10,458 nt of DNA from Fimbriimonadaceae bacterium (GTDB taxonomy: Bacteria; Armatimonadota; Fimbriimonadia; Fimbriimonadales; Fimbriimonadaceae). The position numbers and the translations under genes are program-made. Every line of letters starts with the position of its first letter. Position 1 is the stretch's first letter. The stretch covers positions 1 to 10,458 of the forward strand of contig JACFNW010000043.1 in assembly GCA_019454665.1 (NCBI GenBank), given 5' to 3'. The notes under the pieces were generated by a model that did no database searches, was not told the origin of the DNA, and saw only the letters and a list, made by a program, of their open reading frames with translations. Of the stretch, positions 1 to 7,607 are shown piece after piece.

Positions 1-2931
1 TGTGGCCGGCGGCACTCCATCGTCGCCGTCTGCGTCGTCCCCCAGCATCATGTTCTGGAAAAAGTTAGTCGGCGGCATTTGTTTGGTATCGCCCACCACA
101 ATCGCCTGAGAGGCTCGCGCGATCGCTCCGATCGCTTCTTCTGGGCGCACCTGGCTTGCCTCATCGAAGATCACGACATCGAACCGGGGACCATCCTGAG
201 GAAGGTACATCGCCACCGACACGGGACTCATCATGAAGATCGGCTTGATCTTCTGAATGGCTGGCCATGCCGTCTGCATGGTCTTGCGTATCGGCTGATG
301 GGGTCTTCGCTTCGTGGCTTCTCGCTGGATGGCACCAAGGCCTCCGGCACCTCCGTGTCCTTTCGGCAGGTCCTGGCGGTGCTTGAGTCTGATCCTCTGC
401 CGATTCGCGAGCAGCAGTTGCCGATCCAGTTCCCGAAACCTCTCCAGCTGAGTCTCTTGCGTCGTCAGGCTGAAAGCCCGTAGGGAGGGGTCTTCGTAGA
501 CGCGTCTCAGAGCGCGTTCAAAGTAGCTTCTCGCGACAATCTGTTCGGTAGGGGCACCCTGGCGAGAAAACGCCGCCAACGAAGGGATGCCGATCTCGGC
601 GAGCTTGGATTCTAGATCGAGGTACGCGACCCATGCGGTAATGGACTCCTGCTTTGAGACCGCAGCGTTGAGGAGGGAACGAAGGTCGGACAGGCGCTCA
701 TGAGGCAGAGACGCTCCCAGAGCCTCCACCTTGACTCTTGCCGACGCGAACGCTTCTCTGGCTCTCCTCAGGGACAGTAGACAGGCCCTGATCTCCGCGA
801 GGTCCAGTTCCAGCGGCTGGTCGAAGAACGTCGAGGGCAGCAGGCCGCTTTCGACTGCGTTGCGAGACTTCTCCAGCCACTCCCAGGCCGCCCTTCGTTC
901 GGTCCACGGGTCGCTTGGCGAGCAAGCGGCTCCGGAAAAGACCTTCTGGATCGCGGCCTTGCCAGCCGAGACCCGCGCCGCAAGGCCGCGCAGTTCCAAG
1001 GCCGCTTCGATCGCGGCCGTTCGGTCATCATCGTTGGCCATCCCACCGCGCGCGAGCGCGCTCAGCTTCTTTCGACACTTGTGAAAGCGCGGGTCGAGAA
1101 TCCGCAAGCGCGATCTTCGAAGGCCGTCCCACTCCGACTTGAGCGCGTCGAGGTCGGAGCTTTCCGCCTCCGGAACGAGGACCGGGCTCCACTGCGAATG
1201 AAGCTCCGCCCATCGCGAGCCTTTCGCAAGGAGTTCGCGTATCTCAGGCCCACTGGCGGTTCGAGCAGCATTCAGATTCATGCCGCTGAGGGCTGGCCGT
1301 TCCGCAATCGCTTCGAGGGCCAGGCACAGTCGGTCGATGTCTGCGAATCGGTCAAGCGCACCGGCTTGGATCTGATCTGCGGCCGCCCTTGCGGCGCGCT
1401 CAAGTTCGATGAGCCGGTCCCTTAGAGACACGGTCTGCGACACCATCCGCTGGCACTCGACGGGGTCCAAGTAACGCGTGACGAAGCGGAATGGGTGCTC
1501 GTAGGGCGTGCCGTTTTGCGATATCCAAAGATCTAGGGAGCGCGCGATCTCGCGCCTCGACGAGAGTTGCTCCCGATCGCATTGCGCTTCGGACTCGGGC
1601 AGACGCTGGCCCTTGGTGGTGTCATGGCCGAGTTTTAGAATCTCGCCCATGACTTCTCGAGGTGTGCGCCCAAACTCTTCTAAGCTCTTGTTCACCGCTT
1701 CGGCGTATTGGTTGAGTCCGTCCCTCACCCGTTGCAGGTCTGAGAAGGGGAAGTCGACGCCGGGGGCGGACGGCTGATCTTCGAGCGTTGCCACGATGGA
1801 TTGGTAGAAGCTCTTCTTGTTGGTGTTGTGGCTGTGGAGTTCCAGGCACAGCGATCGCAATCCGACGCGCTCCAGATTCCTCGCGACGACGTTGAGTGCC
1901 GCCTGCTTTTCGGCGACGAAGAGGACCGTCTTGCCACGCGCCACGCAGTCCGCCAACAGATTGGTGATGGTCTGGGATTTACCCGTCCCGGGCGGGCCCT
2001 CGATCACCATCGTCTTGCCCTGGGCGGCCTGCATGATCGCGGACAACTGGCTCCCGTCGCAGTCGACAACCTCGGTGCACGCGCTGACAGGCCGAATGGG
2101 ATCGATGGAGCCCGAGGGCAGGGGGTCTGGCGCATCGCGGTACATATGGTCGGGATCGGGGTCGAAGATGACCTGCAAGTCTGCATGATCCGACAGACTG
2201 GATTCCCATCGGGCCGGGTCCAGATCCGCATACATCAGGTACTTGGCGGAACTGAAGAAGGCGAGCGAGATCTCGTCCGTCACAACGTTCCATCCCCGGG
2301 CCCCGGCTAAGGCGGCGAGTCGCTGAAACGCCTCCGAGGGCTTGGTGTCCTCGGTGATCTCGAACGAGGGCAGGTCGACCCCGAACTTCTCCTTGAGCAA
2401 TGCACCCAGCGACAGATTCTCAATGACTTCTTGGCCGTCCCAGGTCAAGAGATACCGGTTCGTGTTGGCCTTGCGCTCCAAGATCACGGGGACAAGAAGC
2501 AAGGGCGATGACCGGTCTCCCTCTTGGACCTTTGGATCGGCCCACTTCAATCTGCCGAGCGCGAGGAACAAGGTGTTCACACCGGTCTCTTCCATGAGGG
2601 TCCGCTGGTCGCGGAACGTCTTCAGCAGCTTCTTCGATAGCCGGGAAGCCGTCTCTCGGCACGTAAGGACATCGTCCGTGGCATCGACTTCGGCGCGCAC
2701 GGGCTCCACAGACTCGTCGCCTTCTCCCCCCGTTGGATCCGGTTGGCCGACAAGGCGTAGTGCCTTGCCTTTGGTCACCAGCCAGTCGAAGGCGTGGTCC
2801 GCGCTTTCACCTTCCTGGACCTCTGCTCCAACCGTCTTAGATCCCTTGTAGTGGATCAGCCTGTTGCGAGCCGACGTGTCAAGGAGCCTCTTTCTCGCGA
2901 TCTCGATCTGCTGAGCAACGGTCGAGCCCAT
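1..2931 (-). CDS. DUF4011-type superfamily-1 helicase, C-terminus beyond window (Hhe-like candidate)
   Basis: The frame is open without a stop from the ATG at 2931 to the left edge, giving 977 codons. The N-terminus shows the DUF4011 signature RLLDTSARNRLIHY (residues about 21-34), then GVNTLFLALGRLKW and SPLLLVPV. Walker A is GPPGTGKS (312-319), followed by QTITNLLAD. Walker B/motif II is VVIFDEAS (919-926) and motif III is GDTKQMPP (947-954). About 600 residues separate Walker A and B; they are rich in Glu, Arg, Leu and Ala and probably form a helical or coiled-coil insertion. Motifs IV-VI and any C-terminal nuclease lie outside the window. The family couples ATP hydrolysis to movement on nucleic acid; many members sit in defence loci, and DUF4011-helicase-Vsr fusions are the predicted Hhe anti-phage protein. 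The start is the first ATG after an in-frame stop at 2950-2952 and just precedes the conserved block; GTG at 2937 is an alternative. No clear Shine-Dalgarno site is seen. The helicase family is certain; the defence role is inferred. Confidence 0.92.
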   Translation of the reverse strand, partial: MGSTVAQQIEIARKRLLDTSARNRLIHYKGSKTVGAEVQEGESADHAFDWLVTKGKALRLVGQPDPTGGEGDESVEPVRAEVDATDDVLTCRETASRLSKKLLKTFRDQRTLMEETGVNTLFLALGRLKWADPKVQEGDRSSPLLLVPVILERKANTNRYLLTWDGQEVIENLSLGALLKEKFGVDLPSFEITEDTKPSEAFQRLAALAGARGWNVVTDEISLAFFSSAKYLMYADLDPARWESSLSDHADLQVIFDPDPDHMYRDAPDPLPSGSIDPIRPVSACTEVVDCDGSQLSAIMQAAQGKTMVIEGPPGTGKSQTITNLLADCVARGKTVLFVAEKQAALNVVARNLERVGLRSLCLELHSHNTNKKSFYQSIVATLEDQPSAPGVDFPFSDLQRVRDGLNQYAEAVNKSLEEFGRTPREVMGEILKLGHDTTKGQRLPESEAQCDREQLSSRREIARSLDLWISQNGTPYEHPFRFVTRYLDPVECQRMVSQTVSLRDRLIELERAARAAADQIQAGALDRFADIDRLCLALEAIAERPALSGMNLNAARTASGPEIRELLAKGSRWAELHSQWSPVLVPEAESSDLDALKSEWDGLRRSRLRILDPRFHKCRKKLSALARGGMANDDDRTAAIEAALELRGLAARVSAGKAAIQKVFSGAACSPSDPWTERRAAWEWLEKSRNAVESGLLPSTFFDQPLELDLAEIRACLLSLRRAREAFASARVKVEALGASLPHERLSDLRSLLNAAVSKQESITAWVAYLDLESKLAEIGIPSLAAFSRQGAPTEQIVARSYFERALRRVYEDPSLRAFSLTTQETQLERFRELDRQLLLANRQRIRLKHRQDLPKGHGGAGGLGAIQREATKRRPHQPIRKTMQTAWPAIQKIKPIFMMSPVSVAMYLPQDGPRFDVVIFDEASQVRPEEAIGAIARASQAIVVGDTKQMPPTNFFQNMMLGDDADGDDGVPPAT

Positions 2932-3029
2932 CGACACTTTGTACCTGAATCAGCTTTCTGGACCGATAAGCTCGTCGAGCAAACAGCCATATACGGACAT
3001 GTAGGGTACCCGTCGCATGGCGGAGGGCC
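2932..3029 (-). other. Spacer between exoD-like gene and helicase gene
   Basis: These 98 bases are the only place for a dedicated helicase promoter. Read on the minus strand they hold an AT-rich patch (GTATATGG) and the palindromes GGGTACCC and CTCGACGAG. I see no well-spaced -35/-10 pair and no hairpin followed by a T run, so neither a promoter nor a terminator can be placed. Confidence 0.4.
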
Positions 3030-3695
3030 TCAGTCTGCACCGGGCTTGATCCAGTTCTTCACCACGTCCACACCCTCGGCTCCGAACATGGCGATGGCGA
3101 CCAGAATCGCCGTCGTGAGCGCGAGGCCGAGCAGACCGATCACCATGCCGACCAAGCCGAACGCGAGGTCCTCCTCCAACACGGCCAGGCCCATCAAGAA
3201 GATCCCGAGCGCCGGCAACGTGTTCGTCAGCGGGATCGGCAACATCATGGACATCGAGCAAAGCAGGATGACTCCTCCCAGCACGCTGGGAAACACACTG
3301 GTGCGGAACAGGCTGGCGCCCCGGGGCTTGAGCATCCGCTCGAAGAAGGCGATGAACCGCGTCATACCCTTCACCACTTTCGAGTCGCCCCGCGACTTGA
3401 TCTTCCGCTGCAGCACGCGTTCCGGAAACCACGGCTGCGAGCGGCGGCGGATCATCTGGACGGCCAACAACGAAAGCACGATGCCGAACGGCACCGAGTA
3501 GCCGGGCGCCGGCAGCGGCAACGCCGAAGGGATGGAGAGCAACACCAGCAGGAACCCAAAACTGCGTGCCTCGATGCGTTCGAGAAACTCCCCGAACGTG
3601 ATCTCGCCCGCTTCGCGGTCGAAGGCTTGGCGAATCTGAACGGAGAGCGGCGAAGCGTGGGGTTCCATAGGAATAGAAAACGGGCGGGGAGCCAT
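3030..3695 (-). CDS. ExoD-family integral membrane protein (exopolysaccharide synthesis ExoD)
   Basis: Encodes a 221-aa membrane protein of the ExoD family, near the family's usual size. The cytoplasmic N-terminus ends in ITFGEFLERIEARSFG (32-47), the typical opening. A hydrophobic hairpin LSIPSALPLPAPGYSVPFG follows (53-71). A basic loop (83-125) leads to a second, related hairpin LLPIPLTNTLPALGIFLMGL in the family (here MLPIP, 151-155), then LAVLEEDLAFG and a last membrane segment (about 178-204). The two Pro-rich hairpins look like an internal duplication. ExoD was named from rhizobial mutants defective in exopolysaccharide and alkali tolerance; its biochemical activity is unknown. The start is uncertain: ATG at 3695 is used, ATG at 3668 is nine codons downstream, GTG at 3704 is also possible, and none has a convincing ribosome site. 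It follows the mannosidase gene by 47 bases and may be read through from it. No exopolysaccharide cluster is visible, so the role here is open. Confidence 0.87.
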   Translation of the reverse strand: MAPRPFSIPMEPHASPLSVQIRQAFDREAGEITFGEFLERIEARSFGFLLVLLSIPSALPLPAPGYSVPFGIVLSLLAVQMIRRRSQPWFPERVLQRKIKSRGDSKVVKGMTRFIAFFERMLKPRGASLFRTSVFPSVLGGVILLCSMSMMLPIPLTNTLPALGIFLMGLAVLEEDLAFGLVGMVIGLLGLALTTAILVAIAMFGAEGVDVVKNWIKPGAD

Positions 3696-3742
3696 GGTTG
3701 TCACACACCGTCCCGACCTCAGTTCGAACCGTTTGTTGGCCG

Positions 3743-6664
3743 CTAAGGTTCCAGCCGCAACGAAACGAACGAACGCCCCGGCACCGTGGCACGAAGCCCG
3801 CTCCCCGACATCGGCTGGAAGTCCCCGGTCGGTCGCTCCATCAGGTCGGTCGCCACGAATCGCGTCAACCCTACGACCACCTCGGGATCGAACGCGAGCG
3901 TGGCGCAAGAGGGTTCATCACCGTAGTTCACCAATCGAACCAGGAGTCCCCCGCCTTCCTCGGCCAGCTTCAGGTGCGCCAGCACGACGTTTTCGCCCGA
4001 CACCGACACGAACGAACGCGTGGTTGGCTCGTCGCCTTCGCGCAAATCGGTCGGAAACACCAGGAACGGATGGTTGTGGCCCGCGCCGCGCCTCACGAGT
4101 TCCGCATGGTCTGGCTTGTGTTCGTCCAGATACACCGAGTAGCGGACCTTCGAGATGCCGACCTCGGGCGCGTGATCGGGGTCGAACGACGATCGCACCA
4201 GCCGTAGACGCAGATCGCCGCTCGTGCGTCGGTGGCCGTACTTCGAATCCTGAACCAGCGTCACCCAAAGCCGCCCGGCTCGGAACGTGGCGAACCGGAG
4301 CGAGGGGACGTCTTGCGGGTACTCGTGGTCGTCGGGCATGGCGCGCTCGATGACGCCGTAAGGCGTTTCGTAGACGGCCTCGCTCTCGGGGTCGAGGTCG
4401 TTGACGTCGGCGTGAATCGCCAGCGACAGGCCGGGAATCCCCCGCTCTGGGTCGCCGATCTCGCGCCAGTCCATCTCGATCTCGCCGTCCAGCCGTCGCC
4501 CCACACCGTGGACCCACGTCCGCGTCCGCATCGTGCTCGATCCGCCGGGCAAGCGCAAGCGGGCCTCGGCCAGCGCCGCGACCTGCGGCGTGCCCAAAGG
4601 AGCCGAGGTGCCCTGGTTTCGGGGGCCGGCCGCGATGTGGAAGCTCTCGGCGATGGGCTCGTCGTCGGGCCCGAGCCGGTCGCCCAACACCCATGCCGTC
4701 ATCCCGCGCGGAGCTTCGGTATGGGCGACCAGCCCGATCGCGGGCATGAACCCCCCGTTGCCGAGCACGCCGTCGGCGGTTTCGATCAGGGCCACCGACC
4801 CATAGGCTCGGTTGAACTGGACCCGCAAGTGAGGCGTTTGCACGGTGACGTCGTCGAGGCGCACCACGGGCTCGGCGACTGGGGCGGCCCTCCCTTCGCA
4901 CAGCAAGAACGTCTTGTAGCCCATCGGCGGCACGTCGGCGGCCAGGAAGAGCACCGTGAGTTTGTCGTGTCCCCAATCGTGTTCGCGGCCCAGGAACATC
5001 GTGGGATGCTCGACGCCCTCTTCGTCGCGGGCGACGATCAGGGCCGGGTCGAAGTCGGTGTCGTACAGGTGGACGGTCACCGGCTCCGAACGCGTCCACG
5101 CACAGGGGTTGAACACCACATAAGGTCGGAAGCGTCTGCCTCCGCCCGAGGCGTTCGAGAAGCCCGTCTCGCGTGCGCCCATGCCCGCACCAGCCACAAA
5201 CGGAGTGTTCACAATCGCGGCGCGTTCTGCGCGGCCCTCGGGCGTATCGGGCAACAGCCGCGCCGTGTCCACTCGTGATGCCAGGGCCTTGGTCGCTTCG
5301 CGTTTGGCCGAGCCCGCGATGGCCGCCGTTTCTTGATAGAGGCCCATGGCGTGCTCCCGTGTTGCCGCGATGCCCGAGCCGGGAAGGATGTCGTGAAACT
5401 GGTTGAAGAGCACGTTCAGCCACCCTTCGCGGAGCAAATCGCCGCAACGAGGCCCGCCCTTGGTCTGGTGTGCCAGGGCCGTCAGGGTTTGCGCCTCGAC
5501 CATGAAGTTCTCGCCGAAGCGGTTGGCCCGCTTGATCGCGCTTTGCGACGTGTAGCAGCCCGTGAACTCGTAGTTCAGTTCGCCTCGGACCGTCGGCACC
5601 TCGACCCCGGCGGCAATCTCTGCCTCGATCGCCTCGAAGTACTCCTTGGAGGTCCCGAACCGTACGGTCGGGTAGATGGGCCAGTCGCGCATCTCGACGT
5701 AGCGCTCGATTTCGGCGCGCGTCGGGCCGCCCCCGTGGTTTCCCACTCCATACACGTTCAGCCAAGTGCTCAGGCCCGTGGCCGAGGCGAACGCGAACAG
5801 CGGGGCCGAGACGTCGTCGCCGATGTTGACGTCGCTGTTGTACCAAGTGGTTTCGTGGTGGACCAGCACCCGAGAGCCATCCGTCCCCTGCCACCAGAAC
5901 ACAGGGGGGCGAGGCTCGCCCGTCCGCAAGTGGCCGTGCCCGCCTCCGGTGCGGCAGGAGTAGTAGTACTTCGCGCCGCCCTGAACCAGCACGTTCGGGA
6001 TGCTGTCGGCGTGGCCGAACGTGTCGGGCTCCCAGTCCACGGGAAGGGCTTCGGGGCCTAGCCCGAACCGCTCTTGGAAGTAACTCCGCGTGTAGAGCAT
6101 GTGGTGGGCCAGCGACTCGCCGCTGGCCAGATTCTTGTCGCCTTCGACCCAGTGGCAGGCCGTGATCTCCCAGCGCCCCTCGCGGACACGCTGCCGGATG
6201 GCCTCGAACATCGCGGGGTGGTAGCGCTCCATCAGGGCGTAGACGCTGGCCTGGCTCTGGCTGTACGTGAACTCGGGGAACTGATCCATGAACGAGAGCA
6301 CGGACGCGAACGTGTCGTGCGTCGCCGAGACCGTCTCCTGCCACGACCACATCCAGTTCATGTCGATGTGGCCATGCCCCACGCAAAGCACGGTGAAACG
6401 CTTCGCAGCGGGACCAAGCGGAGCCAGCACCGACTCCACACGGGCCACCAAGTCGGCCAGTTCGCCGAGCCCGCCTTCGCACCCGTTGGCCAGCGCCTGG
6501 GCTTGTGCCACGAGCCGCCGACCCTCGTCCGGATCGTCCAGCAGAGGAACCAAGCCTTCGGCGCACGCCAACTGGCATCGCAGACGCCTGAGCAGGCGTC
6601 TGGCTTCGAGGGCGGGCGCATCCGAGACAGCGCGCAACACGCGCGGAGCGATCAGAGGATCCAC
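3743..6664 (-). CDS. GH38 alpha-mannosidase
   Basis: A 973-residue glycoside hydrolase family 38 enzyme, which removes alpha-linked mannose by a retaining, zinc-dependent mechanism. A helical N-terminal region (1-88) leads into the catalytic barrel, which opens with VGHGHIDMNWMW (95-106). WEPDTFGHADSIPN (211-224) carries the presumed nucleophile D214. GVGNHGGGPT (306-315) and NQFHDILPGSGI (421-432) follow. By analogy with characterised GH38 enzymes the zinc ligands are H99, D101, D214 and H424, and all are present, so the enzyme should be active. A three-helix middle region and large beta-rich C-terminal domains (about 490-973) complete the family fold. No signal peptide or membrane segment is seen, so it should be cytoplasmic and act on imported oligosaccharides. 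The start is GTG at 6664, the first possible start after the isomerase stop, which lies in the same frame 33 bases upstream. It has no close ribosome site. Substrate linkage cannot be read from sequence. Confidence 0.96.
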   Translation of the reverse strand: MDPLIAPRVLRAVSDAPALEARRLLRRLRCQLACAEGLVPLLDDPDEGRRLVAQAQALANGCEGGLGELADLVARVESVLAPLGPAAKRFTVLCVGHGHIDMNWMWSWQETVSATHDTFASVLSFMDQFPEFTYSQSQASVYALMERYHPAMFEAIRQRVREGRWEITACHWVEGDKNLASGESLAHHMLYTRSYFQERFGLGPEALPVDWEPDTFGHADSIPNVLVQGGAKYYYSCRTGGGHGHLRTGEPRPPVFWWQGTDGSRVLVHHETTWYNSDVNIGDDVSAPLFAFASATGLSTWLNVYGVGNHGGGPTRAEIERYVEMRDWPIYPTVRFGTSKEYFEAIEAEIAAGVEVPTVRGELNYEFTGCYTSQSAIKRANRFGENFMVEAQTLTALAHQTKGGPRCGDLLREGWLNVLFNQFHDILPGSGIAATREHAMGLYQETAAIAGSAKREATKALASRVDTARLLPDTPEGRAERAAIVNTPFVAGAGMGARETGFSNASGGGRRFRPYVVFNPCAWTRSEPVTVHLYDTDFDPALIVARDEEGVEHPTMFLGREHDWGHDKLTVLFLAADVPPMGYKTFLLCEGRAAPVAEPVVRLDDVTVQTPHLRVQFNRAYGSVALIETADGVLGNGGFMPAIGLVAHTEAPRGMTAWVLGDRLGPDDEPIAESFHIAAGPRNQGTSAPLGTPQVAALAEARLRLPGGSSTMRTRTWVHGVGRRLDGEIEMDWREIGDPERGIPGLSLAIHADVNDLDPESEAVYETPYGVIERAMPDDHEYPQDVPSLRFATFRAGRLWVTLVQDSKYGHRRTSGDLRLRLVRSSFDPDHAPEVGISKVRYSVYLDEHKPDHAELVRRGAGHNHPFLVFPTDLREGDEPTTRSFVSVSGENVVLAHLKLAEEGGGLLVRLVNYGDEPSCATLAFDPEVVVGLTRFVATDLMERPTGDFQPMSGSGLRATVPGRSFVSLRLEP

Positions 6665-6697
6665 ACGTTCAGGTTCGCACCCGAGGCTCGGATTCCT

Positions 6698-7456
6698 TCA
6701 GCGGTTGCCGCCCGCGTAGCCGTTTCCGACCAAGTAGCGGTAGCTGTCTTCGACGGCCTGGACCATGTCGGTGGCGCACTCGTCGAGTTCGACCACGACC
6801 CACTTCAGCACGTCCCGATTGCGCGCTTTCATCACCGCGCCTACGTCGAGCTTGCCCGAGCCAACGGCCACGTGCGGCTCGCCCTTGACGAACGGACCGT
6901 CCTTCATGTGCATCAGCGGGACCTTGTCGGCGAATCGGGCCATCATCTCGGCGGGATCGTTGGCGCCGAACGCGGAACACCAATAGACGTCCAGTTCGAG
7001 TTCGAGGTCCGGGCAGAACTCCAGGAGATGCTCGATGGCCAAGCGGCCCTCACGTTGCTCGAACTCCATCCAGTGGTTGTGCAAAGCGAACGTGAGGCCG
7101 GCTGCGTGCAGCGTCGGCAAGACGGCGTTCAGCCGGTCGGCCGTGGCGCGGATCGCGTCCACGGTCTCGAACTCGGGAATCCAAAAGCCCGAGACGGTCA
7201 GGTTCGTGCCGAGTTCGCCCGCGGTGTCAATGAACTGCTGGACGGTCTCCGGGGTCGGCGTCGGGCCGAAGTACGAGGAGACGACCATGCCCATGTCTTC
7301 GACGACCTTGCGGAACTCGGCGGGCGTCATGCCGTAGCCGTAGCCCTCCACGCCCTTGTAGCCGATGTCGGCGAGCTTTTGCAGGATGGGGAGATGGTTG
7401 CCGTTGGCCATCTCGTTGCGCAGAGTGTAGAGCTGGATGGAAAGAGGAGGAGGCAC
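6698..7456 (-). CDS. Sugar phosphate isomerase/epimerase, xylose-isomerase-like TIM barrel
   Basis: A 252-aa cytoplasmic protein of the AP-endonuclease-2/xylose-isomerase-like superfamily, whose members isomerise or epimerise sugars, inositols or keto-sugars with a divalent metal. It starts with the typical first strand SIQLYTLRNEM (6-16). Other landmarks are FALHNHWMEF (123-132), LELELDVYW (151-159), PLMHMKDG (180-187), VGSGKLD (198-204) and VVVELDE (220-226). Likely metal and substrate residues are H126/H128, D156, H183 and E223, placed by analogy. The length is normal, with no truncation. The GTG start at 7456 immediately precedes the conserved first strand; no Shine-Dalgarno site is present, but a TANNNT element sits 6 bases upstream, which would fit a leaderless message. 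The mannosidase gene follows after 33 bases, suggesting a shared catabolic role. The exact substrate is unknown, and sequence alone cannot separate a sugar isomerase from inosose or hydroxypyruvate relatives. Confidence 0.92.
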   Translation of the reverse strand: MPPPLSIQLYTLRNEMANGNHLPILQKLADIGYKGVEGYGYGMTPAEFRKVVEDMGMVVSSYFGPTPTPETVQQFIDTAGELGTNLTVSGFWIPEFETVDAIRATADRLNAVLPTLHAAGLTFALHNHWMEFEQREGRLAIEHLLEFCPDLELELDVYWCSAFGANDPAEMMARFADKVPLMHMKDGPFVKGEPHVAVGSGKLDVGAVMKARNRDVLKWVVVELDECATDMVQAVEDSYRYLVGNGYAGGNR

Positions 7457-7607
7457 GAGCCGACGTTACCCGAGCCCCGCGCCATGCCTTGCGAACCACG
7501 GACCTTCGATCTGGGGAACGAGGGTGGGCCACCGGTTGACGACACCGGCGCAGCCGCCACCTGAAACGCGCTCCGTCGAGTCCGCGCGTGGCACGAGGTC
7601 CAGGACG
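7457..7607 (-). other. Spacer separating the HTH-GT-membrane unit from the isomerase-mannosidase unit
   Basis: At 151 bases this is the longest gap in the window and the natural break between two transcription units. It has short dyads only: CCGGT/ACCGG (7532-7536 and 7544-7548), and CGTCA/TGACG at 7606-7620 overlapping the stop codon of the membrane protein gene. Neither is followed by a T run, so no intrinsic terminator is called. No small ORF with a credible start is seen. Confidence 0.4.
7463..7468 (-). promoter_or_regulatory. Possible leaderless-type -10 element of the isomerase gene
   Basis: On the minus strand TAACGT (TANNNT type) ends 6 bases before the GTG start at 7456. In Deinococcus and some other bacteria such an element at this distance marks transcription starting at the start codon. 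No good -35 hexamer at 17 bases is seen, and a TANNNT match occurs often by chance. Confidence 0.25.

Noticed and set aside
1..2931. Possibility that the helicase is a pseudogene or frameshifted
   Set aside because: I translated the whole interval in one frame and found no stop; motifs I, II and III are all in that frame.
4232..5278. Plus-strand open frame of about 348 codons
   Set aside because: It lies wholly within the GH38 gene, shows no motif and is best explained as a GC-driven shadow.
3918..6578. Second minus-strand frame of about 886 codons within the mannosidase gene
   Set aside because: It is Arg/Gly/Pro-rich without any motif, while the overlapping frame carries all GH38 signatures.
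6074..7564. Long plus-strand open frame (about 496 codons) opposite the mannosidase and isomerase genes
   Set aside because: It mirrors well-conserved minus-strand genes, has no recognisable domain and is rich in His, Arg, Gly and Val, as expected for an antisense shadow in high-GC DNA.
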